Assembly (NCBI GenBank): GCA_026261815.1
Contig: JAMPIT010000884.1
Span: 13,281,001 to 13,345,000, forward strand
DNA: 64,000 bases
DNA from: Monarcha castaneiventris obscurior
Lineage: Eukaryota > Chordata > Aves > Passeriformes > Monarchidae
Direction: 5' to 3'
Under the pieces are notes generated by a model. The model was not told where the DNA came from, ran no database searches, and worked only from the letters and a program-made list of their open reading frames with translations. The position numbers and the translations under genes were made by a program. Shown here one piece after another: positions 52,516 through 62,928 of the stretch (positions are counted from its first letter, which is position 1; each line of letters begins with the position of its first letter).

Positions 52516-55500
52516 AACCCTCCCCCCAAGACCTGAAAACCTACATAGTCTGAATGCGAGGTGTTTCTTTGAGTAACTAACTCAAGTAACTCCCTGACTA
52601 ACACAGAAAAGACTTTGAGGAAACTGTTTGGTAATTCATAAAACAACTTCTTCAAAACCAAGCAGAGGGAAAAAAATAAAAATCCATGCACAAAGGAAAA
52701 CATGACTTCCACTTTGTTATCTGAATCTGTACATTTCTTTCCTTATCTGTCAAGGGATATGCTACAAGCTGTAAATCTCCCAATAGATTACCTAGGTGAA
52801 TCACAGCAACTGGCTCAAAGCTTTAATTGCAGCAGTGTTCTTTCGATTCTCAAATCATTTAGGATGCAGTCAGCTCACCCCCATTCCAAACCCTGTGGTT
52901 TGCAGGCACCAGAACCCAGCAACCTTTTCACTTCCAGGCTGGGATTATTTTTTCTATATTACTTTTTAAAGAAAAAAGCCCAAGCAATATTCCTTCTATT
53001 TGCAACACACAGCTATGCCTCAGTCTCCCACAGAAAACAGTTGGAATGTGAGAAAACTAACAGCAGATTAGAACAAATTCATACAAATGTCACAGTTAAT
53101 GTCCAAAACATCATGTGTCACTGTTTTTCCCCTCCAACCCCCCAACAAGCTTCTCAAAACACACTTCATACACTGGGTCACTGTTCTGGCTGTTTATTTA
53201 ATTAACATGACAACCCAGAGTACACAGGATTTCTTTCAGTTCCCCAGCTTTGAATTTTCACACTTCAGGCAGAAAGAGCAGAAAGTCACTACTGTACTTT
53301 ACTTTTTTTGCCAATATACCATAATATACATTTCTTGATTTAACCAATTGACAAAAATAGATTCCAAACCCATCATGAGAGTTTCAGCAGCAGTTTTAAC
53401 ATTTTTGTGAGGCTGAAAGAAAAATGAAAAAATCTAAGTAGAGTGGGTTTGCGTAAATGAAGCCATGCAAAAGAAAATAAAGCATTACGTCTGGAATCCC
53501 TGGGTGATTTTTCCTGGAGCCTTACTTAAATATTTTACACGGTAGTGTTTCAGCAAGTCACCAGATGACATAATTCCTCAGTATTCCTTAGTTTTTAGTG
53601 ACCTAAATGGCAATGCCATTAAATCTTATCAGAGTAATTATAGCTCAATAAACCTTATTAGCAGGAGGTATATGGTATATAAAACATCACATGCCTAATA
53701 GGAGACCTATGTTTTGGACACAAAGTTCAGTATCTAAATTTGATCTGCCTTCTCCCCTCTAAAATTTTAAATTTCTCCATGTTGCACCCTGATCTCCCCT
53801 ATTTTCAGGCCAGAGGACAGGATCCTTATTATTAAAAATTGGTGTAATGTAAAGGTACATTTGTCTATTTTTTAAGGCAAAATGAGAAAGAACCAGCAAA
53901 GGGGAAGAAACAACATATTCCTGGCACTAACAAAGCTCTCACTATCAAACAATGAGAAGAGATAAAGCCTAAATTTTCCCTTAGGAAAAAAAACCCGACA
54001 AATATATTTCTTTTTCTCCACTGTTTCTTAGATCTTATCACTGCAGAGATATCTTTGACCATGTGAACTGTTACAATATTGTCTTCTCAACTCCACAGAC
54101 AGGCGGTGATAACGACGGTCCCGTCTCACAACTTTCCCAGGCTACAGGCTGGGAACAAGCAGAGTTACCACTCAGAACCCCACGAAAAACAGTCAAATCG
54201 AGCAAAAAACCCACTGCTGCTGCTGGAGGGAGTTAGACAAGTCTGGCACCAAAGTTACCGATCTGAAAAACTAACTCTTAACAAGGAGAAACGGGATGGG
54301 AAAGATGTGGCAGCACGAAACAGCTACCAAGTCCCAAACCAACTGAAAGTGACGGACCCTCAGATGTCCCTTGGGAAGGCAAAGAGCTTTCTCCTTCTCC
54401 AACTGCCCAGAAGGAAGGAAAGAGCACAAAAAAAAAAACAAACCCGTGAGGAAAATGGATAGAAAACCTGTCTGCCTTAGGAGCCAGAGAACACGGACAG
54501 GAGTTTGTCCGTGGAGCTGCTGGCCTGGCAGCTGGGGACATCAGAGCTGCAGGAGAAGCTCCTCCATCCTGGTGCTGCCTCCTGCATGGATCAGGGCAAG
54601 ATTCAGCACCTCGCGAGTGCCTTCTCTCACACAGGGTTGTGTCACCCGCTAGTTGGGGGACCAGAAAGTCCTTCAAACCCTGATGTGTGCTGTACCCCTA
54701 CAGCATTCTGACTGAGGAAAAAAAAACCTACAAAGGCAAATCAAACTATTTGCAGCAGCTGCAAACAACACACACTTGTAATAAATCCAAGGTAGCTGAA
54801 AGCTTCCCATTTCCCTAAACAAAACAAACAACAAGCAAAGCTCAAAAGCAAAATCAGGAGTCTTCAGCATGGTTTAAATTTGTCCAGCTACAACCCTTTG
54901 TTCAGCATTCTACTCAGCAGGGCAAAATCATCCCCTTGGACTACTGTATGTTGAGATTAACACACCGATCAGAGGCACAAGCTCTGGAGCATAAGGGCAT
55001 TATAATATTTTAATGGGAAAAAACATCACATAGAACACATTTCTCCTCCTCTCCCTACCCGCACCAACCTCCTCTCTCCACTTTTAGAAAGAGCTGAAAT
55101 GTTTGCAAAAACCTGGAGAAAAAACTCCAAAAGCCATCTTCCTGGTGCACTTTTACATTTACTGAAAAAAAAAAAAACAACAAAACCCCCACAGTGTTTC
55201 TTCATTCATTTCCTGTCTTATCCATCCATTCACAATTTCACTCTGCATCCTCTTTCAAATCTGGGTGAGCGAGCCCTCAAGGAGCTGAGCATCCTTGTCC
55301 AGCCTTGATGAAATCACAGGGAGACAACACTCAGCTGGGAGCAAGATCAGGCACACATTTCTCAATAAGATCTACCCACACCCCAGTCTGGAAGCTTTTA
55401 ATCCAAAGAATTTGCCAAAGTCGGGAAAGAGAGAGAACATATACAAAAAGCAACCACAAAAAGCACAGAATTAAACTAAAAATGGGGGAAGAGCACTTTT

Positions 55501-57589
55501 AGCAACAACAGAAGGTTGCATCATGATACCATTTGAATTCTGGATGGTGGCTTTTTTAAATGAAAGCTTTTCTTTTTAAATTCTTTTTGGAACTGATAAG
55601 CAACTAACACGAGATGTGTTAATACAATATCCATGTTGTCAGTTTGCAATTCCTGGTACTGTCCTTTATATCACAATGCCACATAGATTCGAATTTTAGT
55701 AGGGAAGAATGCAGATTATAATTGAGATGTGTGTGACTAAAAAAGAAAAATTCAGAAATTCCAACTTTTACAAAATCTCATATTAAGAGAAAAAGATATG
55801 AAGGGAATCAAATTCTGGAAAAATAAAAGCTCAACTAAATGCTCAGCAACAGAAAAGGTTACGCAGGAGGTGATGGGAAAGTTCTCTAAAACTCTGCCTA
55901 ATGTTACTCACTAAATTGAAGTATGTGTTTCAAAGCAATAATGTAGATCTATTTCCTGATGAAAATTATGGGCAGCTCACAGATATACAAACAAGACCAG
56001 AAACATTCAGGGGAGGTTTTTTAAAAATTAAGGGAGTGGGGGGTGGGGGAGGGGGGCACAAGAGAAGGCCTGGTTTTCTTTTAAAGCCCTCATCTCTATT
56101 TTTAACATGTTATATTTAAAAACCATCCAAAAGAAAAACATTTACCTGTGCTTTCTTGAAGTCTACAGGGAGCTGATTTTTGCTATAAACATAAACTTTT
56201 TTGCTGGAAGAGAGTCCCACTTCTCCCAGCATTTCTTTGAGGTCCTTACAGAGCTTTGTTTCGGCTTTTCCATTTTTCTATCATGCTAGCGTTTATTTAA
56301 GAGGGCAGCTTTTAGGGAGAGAACTTCAAATACACATAGCCACATTGTGCTAAAAAAAAACCAAACCAAAAAGTCTCCCCAAACTCCAAAGTAATTATCC
56401 ATTTCTAATCACACAGTGACATAAGCAATAGCAGATCTCACTATTGATTATAGTGAGTGAGAACAAAAGAAAGAGAAATTTGCCAAAATCCTGCAGCGGG
56501 TGAACTGAACAGCTGCCAGCTACCTCCAGCCCAGCTCCATAGCCTGTAAGTGGGACTTGCTCAGGGCAAAGCTGACCACTGTCCCCAAGTAATGGGAAGG
56601 GAAGTCTATCTTTTCCCATCCCCAGTTTAACGTTCTGGTATATGCAGCAGATTTGAAGTCCCTCCATAAGCAAAGACAAGGACCGTGGTCACTGAGTCCT
56701 GTCTCTGAATGATTTCATTTAGAGGTATTAACTAAAAGACTGCTTTTACTGGAAGTGTGTAAGTAAGTAGAAATATGTTTAAAACCTTACAAATGACTAT
56801 TGTAAGAAACCATCAGAAATGTAAGTAAGCATAAACAGTTTTAATTTCGTGCCTTATTGTACTTACAAATTACTCTTACACCGCTCCCTCTCAGTTCCTG
56901 TTAAAGTCCGAACTGGGTCAGTTCTCTACTTTTTCACACCGTATTTGTCTGTGGTAAATATTTATTTTACCTAAACAAAACTGTTAAAGAAATAAGTTCA
57001 TGTCTCAAGTATATAAGGTTGTCAGGCCCTTTTCTAGAAAATGTCAAAACCAACCACAAAGGGTAATCAAACCATTTCCAGAAACAAACTAGTCACCCAC
57101 ACCATATAGTTAGATGCCATTACTTGGAAAATACTTTGCTGCTTATCCAGCAAGCAACCGGAAAGAAAACCTTTGGTGTATGACAACATGCTTCACCTGA
57201 TCACAGCGCACAGAATAATCTTCAATACTAATTGAAAAAGAAAGCTTAACACCATTTGATGCTTATTTCCCCCCCAGGTTTCCCTTCCCACTGGTCAGCA
57301 AGGGCTGCGCTGACTTTCAAGACACTCAGTTGCACGCGACCCATGGAGTGATACTTCTGTAGGGCAATCTTAAACCTCGTAACAACTGAGAAACACTTCA
57401 AGTGCAGAACTAAGCTCACTTTGTGTCCGTGTCAGGACTCTATACAGTTGTGCAGTAAAGACACCGGTGTTTGCTTCTTCCTCCAGTTTTTTGAGGTGTG
57501 CATTTAAATGAACGCATCGCTGGTCACAAAGTTCTCACTCAGCCATTCCAATCACAGGCTCTCAAAGGAAACAAAGTTGAGAAAAGCCG
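52516..57589. other. Proximal intron 1, 52.5-57.6 kb; no gene seen
   Basis: AT-rich intron leading to the promoter island. It includes the 8-bp hairpin with six-base loop at 54492-54513 in a G+C-richer patch (54440-54700) and the G-quadruplex at 56032-56056. No exon-like frame is credible. Confidence 0.55.
56032..56056 (+). other. Strong G-quadruplex motif
   Basis: Four G-tracts of 3, 6, 5 and 6 with loops AGT, T and A, on the template strand of the PDE3A intron. It is isolated in AT-rich DNA, 2.2 kb downstream of exon 1. Confidence 0.7.
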
Positions 57590-58215
57590 CGCGTGCCTCG
57601 CACCGGCTCCCACAGCCACGGCAGAGCGGGAGCTATTGATTACACGCACGGGAACAGCCTTGGGGAGGCAAAGTGCAAAGACGAGCCTCAGCGGACAGGC
57701 TACCGCCCTCATAAGGGACTTCTCCCTCCGAGGGCAAGCTGCCTGGCTCACGCACACACCCCCCTTCCAAGCTTAAAGCAAGTTTTAAAAGGCTAAGCTA
57801 CCTTTCTAGGAAACTACAGGTTTGAAACAGCGAGGCTCGTAAGTGATGCTGGGAAACCCGAGGGCTGCACTGAGGGCAGGTTCCCACTGGCTCCGAAAGC
57901 CAAGCGGGCACCGTCCACCGCAGCCCTCCCTCTGCCAGGCTTAGGAAAAGCCAGCGCCGGAGACAGCTGTAAGAGAAAAGCACATCCCGAGCCCTCTCCC
58001 CTTTGCCCGTAGCCGGGGCAAGTCAGAGTGGTCCGGAGAGCCCCGCTTCCCCGGGCCCTGTCCCGAGGCGTCCCGGGTCCCTCCGCGCCGCCGGGGAAAG
58101 CCCGCACCGCGCGCGGCCCCTCCGGCGAGGAGCGGCGGGAGGACGCAGCTCCCCGCGCCTCCGCCGCCAGCGGGACCCCCGGCAAAGTTTGAGACCTGTC
58201 TCCCCCCAGCCCCTG

Positions 58216-58224
58216 CCCTACCTG
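58216..58224 (-). other. PDE3A: 5' splice site of PDE3A intron 1
   Basis: On the minus strand the exon ends CGGGAGCAG and the intron begins GTAGGGCAGG, a near-consensus donor (CAG|GTAGGG). The GT occupies 58221-58220. Reading on past it in the same frame leaves the conserved PDE3A sequence at once, which supports the junction. Confidence 0.9.
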
Positions 58225-59043
58225 CTCCCGGGGGATGCAGGGCAGCGAGGTCCTCCGGTGGGTCTTGTTGCCGCCGCCGCCCGACATCTCTGGGGATATC
58301 ATGGAGCTGGACCGCCGCCGCCGCCTGAGCACCGGGGCTTCGTCCGCGGCCGGGGGGGCGGCGGGAGGCTCGGCCAGCGGGGCGGCCCGCCGCGGGGGCC
58401 AGAGCCGGTCGGCGTAGCCGGCCAGAAGGATGCCCAGCAGCCCCAGCAGGTAGGCCAGGTAGGGCCGCCAGGACGCCGGGACCCTCTCCAAGGCGACGAG
58501 GGACGTGGTCTTGGCCGCGCTAGTCACGGCGAGCATGAGGACGCCCTGCCTCAGCTTCAGCACCAGCCATGTCACGGCAGCCAGGCAGCTCAGCACCACC
58601 CCCGTGGCGGCGAGGGAGAGCAAGTGATCCTCCTCCTCCTCCTCCACCTCCTCCCCCGCCGCCAGCGCCGTCTGCGCCACCGCTTCCCCCCCGCAGCAGG
58701 CGGCCAGCAGCAGCAGCAGCAGCGCCGCCGCCCGCGGCCGCACCGGGCAGCGCCCCGCGCCCAAGAAGGCGCCGGCCAGGCAGAGGGGCACCGCGCCGGG
58801 GGGCATCCAGCCCGAGTCCCGCGGGCCCCGGCCGCGCTCCCCTCGCTCCAGCCTCACCACCAGGGCCAGCGGCACCGAGAGGGAGCCGGCGCGCAGCGCC
58901 GAGGAAAGTTTCCGGCGGCGCCAGGGCTCCCGCGGCGGCGGCAGCGGCGCGGTCCGGGCGGGTGCCCCTCGCTCCGCCGCTGCCGCCCCGCCGCCGCCGC
59001 CCGCCCGCCGCCCCGCCGGGCTCCGCGCCTCGCCGCCGCCCAT
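58222..59043 (-). CDS. PDE3A: PDE3A coding exon 1: N-terminal membrane region of cGMP-inhibited phosphodiesterase 3A
   Basis: PDE3A hydrolyses cAMP (and slowly cGMP) at membranes of heart, smooth muscle, platelets and oocytes. This exon codes only residues 1-274, the regulatory and membrane part; the catalytic HD domain lies in later exons outside the window. Visible parts: basic RRRKLSS (42-48); about six hydrophobic segments (roughly 48-63, 79-95, 105-127, 140-162, 165-186, 192-211), with ACCGGEA, HLLSL, GVVLSCLAA, TSLVALER and WRPYLAYL strongly recalling mammalian PDE3A; an Arg run followed by SSS (240-247) and RRTSLPCIPREQ (263-274), the known PKA/AKT-type phosphorylation sites. PDE3B differs in these stretches. 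The ATG has G at -3 and +4, and an in-frame TAA at 59338-59340 precedes it with no in-frame ATG between. The exon is 822 nt and ends in phase 0 after REQ, where I recall the mammalian exon 1 ending. It is shorter than the human exon (about 320 codons from memory). Confidence 0.93.
58630..58653 (-). repeat. GAG-rich triplet tract coding an acidic run in PDE3A
   Basis: A mostly (GAG)n tract, seen as TCC triplets on the plus strand, codes EEVEEEEE at residues 131-138, followed by DHLLSL. It sits between two predicted membrane segments. Mammalian PDE3A, from memory, has only a short GVGED here. Confidence 0.8.
58705..58722 (-). repeat. (CTG)6 triplet tract coding Leu run in PDE3A
   Basis: Six CTG codons (CAG on the plus strand) code Leu108-Leu113 inside a predicted membrane helix just before AACCGGEA. 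It is a pure triplet repeat, so length polymorphism is possible. Confidence 0.8.
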
Positions 59044-59320
59044 GGCCTCGGCGGGCTCCCTTGCGCACCCCAGGCGCGATGGGCGCCCGCCCCGGGGCTT
59101 ATTCCCAGCCGGGCAGGGTCCGGGAGCGACTCCGGCGGTCAGTGCCCGCTGGCCGGGGGGCGGCGGGCCGGGGGCACTCCCTGCCGCAGCAGCGCCGGCA
59201 TTTCCTGCGGAGCGCCGCGCTCGCCCCCCGCTCGCCTCCTCCCCGAGAGCCCAGCGCTGCGCACGGGGTGCTGGGGAGCGCCGCGCCTCTCCGCGACCAC
59301 CTCGGGCTTGGGGCGGGGGG
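59044..59320 (-). other. PDE3A: Presumed 5' UTR of PDE3A (start site not determined)
   Basis: GC-rich sequence directly upstream of the PDE3A ATG. The transcription start cannot be read from sequence; 59320 is only a guess from the AT-rich break above it. The segment carries one upstream ATG (59199-59201), described separately. Confidence 0.4.
59139..59201 (-). other. Possible upstream ORF in the PDE3A leader
   Basis: ATG at 59201-59199 (G at -3, C at +4: moderate context) opens 20 codons, MPALLRQGVPPARRPPASGH, and stops at TGA 59141-59139. It is out of frame with PDE3A and ends 95 nt before the main ATG. It matters only if the transcript starts upstream of 59201. It is the only ATG seen between the main start and about 59470. 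Confidence 0.4.
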
Positions 59321-59405
59321 GGCGGTGAAGCGGGAAATTAAAATTTCTTTTTAAAAGTATAGGAGTGGGAGAGACACGGAGAAATCCTAAGCGGTGTAAG
59401 AAAAT

Positions 59406-59428
59406 GGGGAAGGGGGGCGGGCGGGGGG
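59406..59428 (+). promoter_or_regulatory. G-quadruplex motif and GC boxes upstream of PDE3A
   Basis: Four G-tracts of 4, 6, 3 and 6 bases separated by loops of 1-2 bases (AA, C, C). This meets the usual intramolecular G4 pattern with very short loops, and overlaps GGGCGG boxes that SP/KLF factors bind. It lies about 360 bp upstream of the start codon on the template strand. Confidence 0.55.
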
Positions 59429-60126
59429 AGAGGCAGATGTAGCACCTCAGAAATGCTGCTTAATTTCTAGGCCATCCTTTGCCTTCCAGGCGGAGGCAAG
59501 GAGGGGGAGGCGGGGGCGGAACAGCGCTGCCCGCCGGAGGGTCCTGCCCTGCCCGCGGGGGTCCCGGCCGTGCCCGCGGGCAAGGGGAAGGACTCTCCCG
59601 GTCGTTGCGGACTGTGGGGAATGAGAAATGACGGGGGAAAAAAAAAATAAAAAAAAAGCCCAGGGCTAAAAGGAAAGGCAAATAAAAGGCCAGCGTAACC
59701 GCTGCAGAAGTTGCGAAGTCCTGCCGGGAGGGCGAGAGAAAGATCTGCGAGAGAGACTTGAACGTAAGCCTGCTTGGGAAGAGGAAAAGAGGATGAGCGA
59801 AAAGGAGAGGATTTCCCCTTCAACGCTGCTGGGATAGTCCTTGAGTTTTACACAGGAGAAGCGCTGCCCCCGGCCGGGAGAGGAGACTGCCCAAAGCCCA
59901 GAAGCGAGCCTGCACCGAACAAGCGGCCAGACCCGAGCAGTGGAGCGCGGTGTTGGAGGCGATAACGAAGCAGGAGGCTGCGGGGAGCCGAAGGTTTTGA
60001 CGCTTCCAAGGCGGCCGGAGCGAGTCCCATGAAGGGCAGCCGCGGCCCTGGCCCGCGCTCCTCCGGAGGAGCCGGCGGTGCCCCTGGCGAGGAGGAGCTC
60101 CCTGGCCCCGGGCGCTGGCAGCCAGG

Positions 60127-60230
60127 GCATAAATCCGCCTGTCAGGGTGGGGGCAATTACGAGGCCGTAAAAGAGTCAGAAAGATGGATGTTTATGAGTG
60201 ATTATTACGGGTTGTGCTGTTGTTTTAATA
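60127..60230. promoter_or_regulatory. Candidate enhancer with posterior-HOX-like motifs upstream of PDE3A
   Basis: At the outer edge of the CpG island are GCATAAA (60127-60133), CTCGTAAT (minus, 60156-60163), CCGTAAAA (60165-60172), CTCATAAA (minus, 60191-60198) and CCGTAAT (minus, 60204-60210). These resemble the CTCRTAAA/CCGTAAA-type sites of HOX9-13 proteins. Motif matches only; function is not shown. Confidence 0.3.
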
Positions 60231-61103
60231 GGAAGCCCGAACTGGAATCCCGAAGCCAGCGGGCTACGGTCCTCAAAAGCGTTATGGATTTCTAGGCTGT
60301 GGCTCATCCAAAAGTCTCTCCTTCCTCAAAACCTGCCTCACTCTCAAGCCGGAGGGCTCCACAGCGTGCTAGGGGCAGACTGTGGCCCTGACCGCGGGCT
60401 GCCCAAAATTGGTCTTCACACGAGTGGAATCAGGTGCAGACTGAAAGTCTGCAAAACCCCGGGTCCCCCCGAAGAGCATGGAGTAATGTATTTAGCACTT
60501 AATGCAAACCACAGAAAAATACAATCACCAGCTGTGAAGTGACAGAGCATTAAGAGTCAAGAAACAAACAGATGAGAAAGCACAATTTCCCAGCCCTATT
60601 CCCCCTCACACATCTACAAATCACTAATTTGAGACAGATTTATAGCCTTTACATATTTATTGGTGTATCTATCTGGATATCATGCCTATCATCTGGGATC
60701 TGAGTATCTGAAATGGTAGCATTAGTGAAGCATACTTGGGATTCTTATTAGAAATGGGTCATAAAAACCAAGTCTGTTTTAAAATAATAGTTTTCCAGCC
60801 TAACTATTAAGGAATATGGATTTATTAGTCATTTTTATGTTTGAAGCTTGGTTTGAAAACAACCTAGATATTGTTAGCAAAGTTTGGCTCTGAGGAATGG
60901 AAAGCCTCTGGTTTTTTTAAAGGTTAAGAGGCCAGATTAAGAACAGCTGGAAAGGTTTAGAGTTTATTCTGGTGAGACAGCAATCAGCAAGTTGCCATAC
61001 ACACCTAGAAAAACATAGCTGGGTTCCATCTACCCTAAGCATCAACCTCCCAGAGACAGAACCAGTGCCCAGAGAGCAGTAACTGCATGACTCTTTTTCA
61101 GGG

Positions 61104-61136
61104 TTTTTTTTTTTTTGTTTGTTTTGTTTTGTTTTT
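61104..61136 (+). repeat. Poly-T followed by (TTTTG)n
   Basis: T13 then TTTG/TTTTG repeats. Read on the minus strand this is an A-rich tail-like tract; no retroposon body was recognised. Confidence 0.85.
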
Positions 61137-62908
61137 AATATGCATCTTTCAGATATTTCTGAGTCTAGATGCATCAAAACAGAGTGCAAAAAAATGAATA
61201 TTGCGATACTGGATACCACACATGCAGCAGTTGTAAATCAGATAGATCTGACCTTTGACCTAATACTCCCTACGAAGTAGCATTTGCTTACATCTTAATT
61301 TATCTCCACTTTGTTACTTTACAATTACACCTCCTGATACCAGAAATGTTGGCACTTAAAATAATGAAAGCAAGAAGTAGAACCAGAGGAATAATCATGC
61401 CCTACCTTATTTTTTTTGCTGCCATCCACTTTAGATTTATTAATACATAGATCAAAGCAGACAAGTGACTATGTTCTTTTAATTCCTTAAGCTAAAACAT
61501 TAATTATTCTGTTTAGATTAAAAGCAACAGTGGGGTTTTTTTTTAACTGGACAGATTCTAGGTTAGTGTAAAGAAACATGTATTCTTTGTAACAACTGCT
61601 GTAATATGGTTTTAGCCTAAACGGAAGAGCTTTTTTTCCCAAGAGTGTTTCAAACTCATTAAATGATTGAAACATGTCTCTGAGGTCTGCCTGCCAGGAT
61701 CTCTGAGGCTACCATGAGCCCAGCTGGCAAAGTAGGGGTTACAAGTTCTAGGCTCCAGCAAGGATAAAGGCTTAAGCTGTCAGTGGCTGAGCTTGCCTGA
61801 AGCTGGCAACCCTAAGACAGTCTAGACAACCCTAAGATCTTTCCAGTCCCACATGAAATGGACCAGACCTCCCCAAGGCACTTTCTGTGCTGAAATTGAC
61901 ACAAGAAAGTCAAATTAAGAGTCCTTTTTCCTGGTATATTGATTCTCACATCACGCATTAGGTAGCATGGTGAAAGTTGAGGCTCACAAAATCAAGGCAC
62001 AAATTCTTACATATTGATCAGTACATGGGGCGATGAACTTTGCTGTGCTGTCTGCCTCATGGGGTTCGATGAAAGTACTTCTGCATGTTTCTGAATGAAA
62101 CAATGTAATTATATTTTATTTGTCTACTGATTATCTAAGGGTGTTTTAGGCACTTTATTTGTGAAGATCTTTCACAAAAAGGCAGTAGTAATTTAATTTT
62201 AGAATCTCCGTCAAAATCAATACCAGGTGGGAAAACATGGTAGGTGATGAGCCAAACAGAACACAAGCTTCACAGAAGATGAGAAATAATGACCATGTAG
62301 GAGATTTCCTGTGCAGGGGTTGCACAAAAAGAAAGGGAAGGGCAGGAGGGTATTGGTGTCATTTCATTCTTCAGGTTATGATTCCACTGGACTAGGCTGT
62401 CTACAGCTGGATAGGTACCTCCTAATCAGCATGTTGAGCACATAGTTTTAGTCACCTAAAAATTCTGTTTTCCTTATCTAGAGAAGAGAAATTCTGGGAA
62501 GGCAGAACTGTACTGCTGCAAATAGTCAACAGCTCAAGACTTCACTGAAATTCTGGTGATGCATCTTTTTGGCACTTGCAGAATCAGCCTCCTTTTGCTG
62601 AATAGATGTCTATAATAACCCAAAGAAAGTAGGAATCATTACATATGATGAGGCCATTGTGTAAATTTTCTGGAATAGTATTAGTCATTCACCAAAGAAG
62701 CTTCAGGAGTTCACGCTGCAGTGAAAACCTAGAAATACCCTTCTATTTTCCATTTGGAGAGCAATCTTCCATAGTGATGGCAGAGACTTGTTGGAGACTT
62801 CAAAGGAGAGAAACCCAGGAAGTTTCATGGGTTACCATCACATAAAGATCTTTAAGAAAATAAATGTGAACATCCAGTTAGATAAAAAAGCTAAACTGGC
62901 TTTCACTG

Positions 62909-62928
62909 AAAAAAAAAAAAAAAAAAAA
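62909..62928 (+). repeat. A20 homopolymer
   Basis: Uninterrupted run of 20 A in the upstream flank. Confidence 0.9.

Larger units (their letters stand above)
1..58221 (-). other. PDE3A: PDE3A intron 1 (5' part; continues beyond the window)
   Basis: All sequence left of the donor is inferred to be intron 1. No minus-strand reading frame resembles the next PDE3A coding segment (the one starting near LMGHSEW in human, from memory), so the acceptor is outside the window and the intron exceeds 58 kb. Very long first introns are also known for mammalian PDE3A. The intron is AT-rich, CpG-poor and sparsely populated by transposons. The elements inside it are listed separately. Confidence 0.85.
57590..60110. 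promoter_or_regulatory. CpG island covering PDE3A promoter, 5' UTR, exon 1 and start of intron 1
   Basis: G+C and CpG density rise sharply from about 57590, peak across 58010-59335 and fall off near 60110, against AT-rich, CpG-poor flanks. Edges are estimated by eye. The island contains many GGGCGG-type GC boxes (for example 59310-59325 and 59412-59424), consistent with a TATA-less or weak-TATA housekeeping-style promoter firing leftward. The only AT-rich break is 59330-59363, where the minus strand reads TATACTTTTAAAAAG. If that acts as a TATA-like element the start site would lie near 59315-59320, but this is speculation. Confidence 0.85.

Noticed and set aside
52702..53205. Plus-strand frame of 167 codons
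   Set aside because: Longest frame in AT-rich intron apart from the island, but no domain, antisense to the gene and composition like non-coding DNA.
57814..58221. Continuation of the exon 1 frame past residue 274
   Set aside because: Similarity to PDE3A stops exactly at CAG|GTAGGG; the extra 135 codons are read-through into the intron.
58520..59068. Overlapping minus-strand frame starting upstream of the PDE3A ATG
   Set aside because: It begins with GTG, not ATG, and is a low-complexity Gly/Ala/Arg frame over the same exon.
58003..59328. Plus-strand open frame of 441 codons across PDE3A exon 1
   Set aside because: It is the antisense shadow of the GC-rich exon: Arg/Pro/Gly-rich composition, no domain, and the minus strand gives a clear PDE3A match with a splice donor.
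59666..60130. Minus-strand frame of 154 codons upstream of PDE3A
   Set aside because: Open only because of CpG-island composition; no recognisable motif. A transcribed leader or antisense RNA cannot be excluded.
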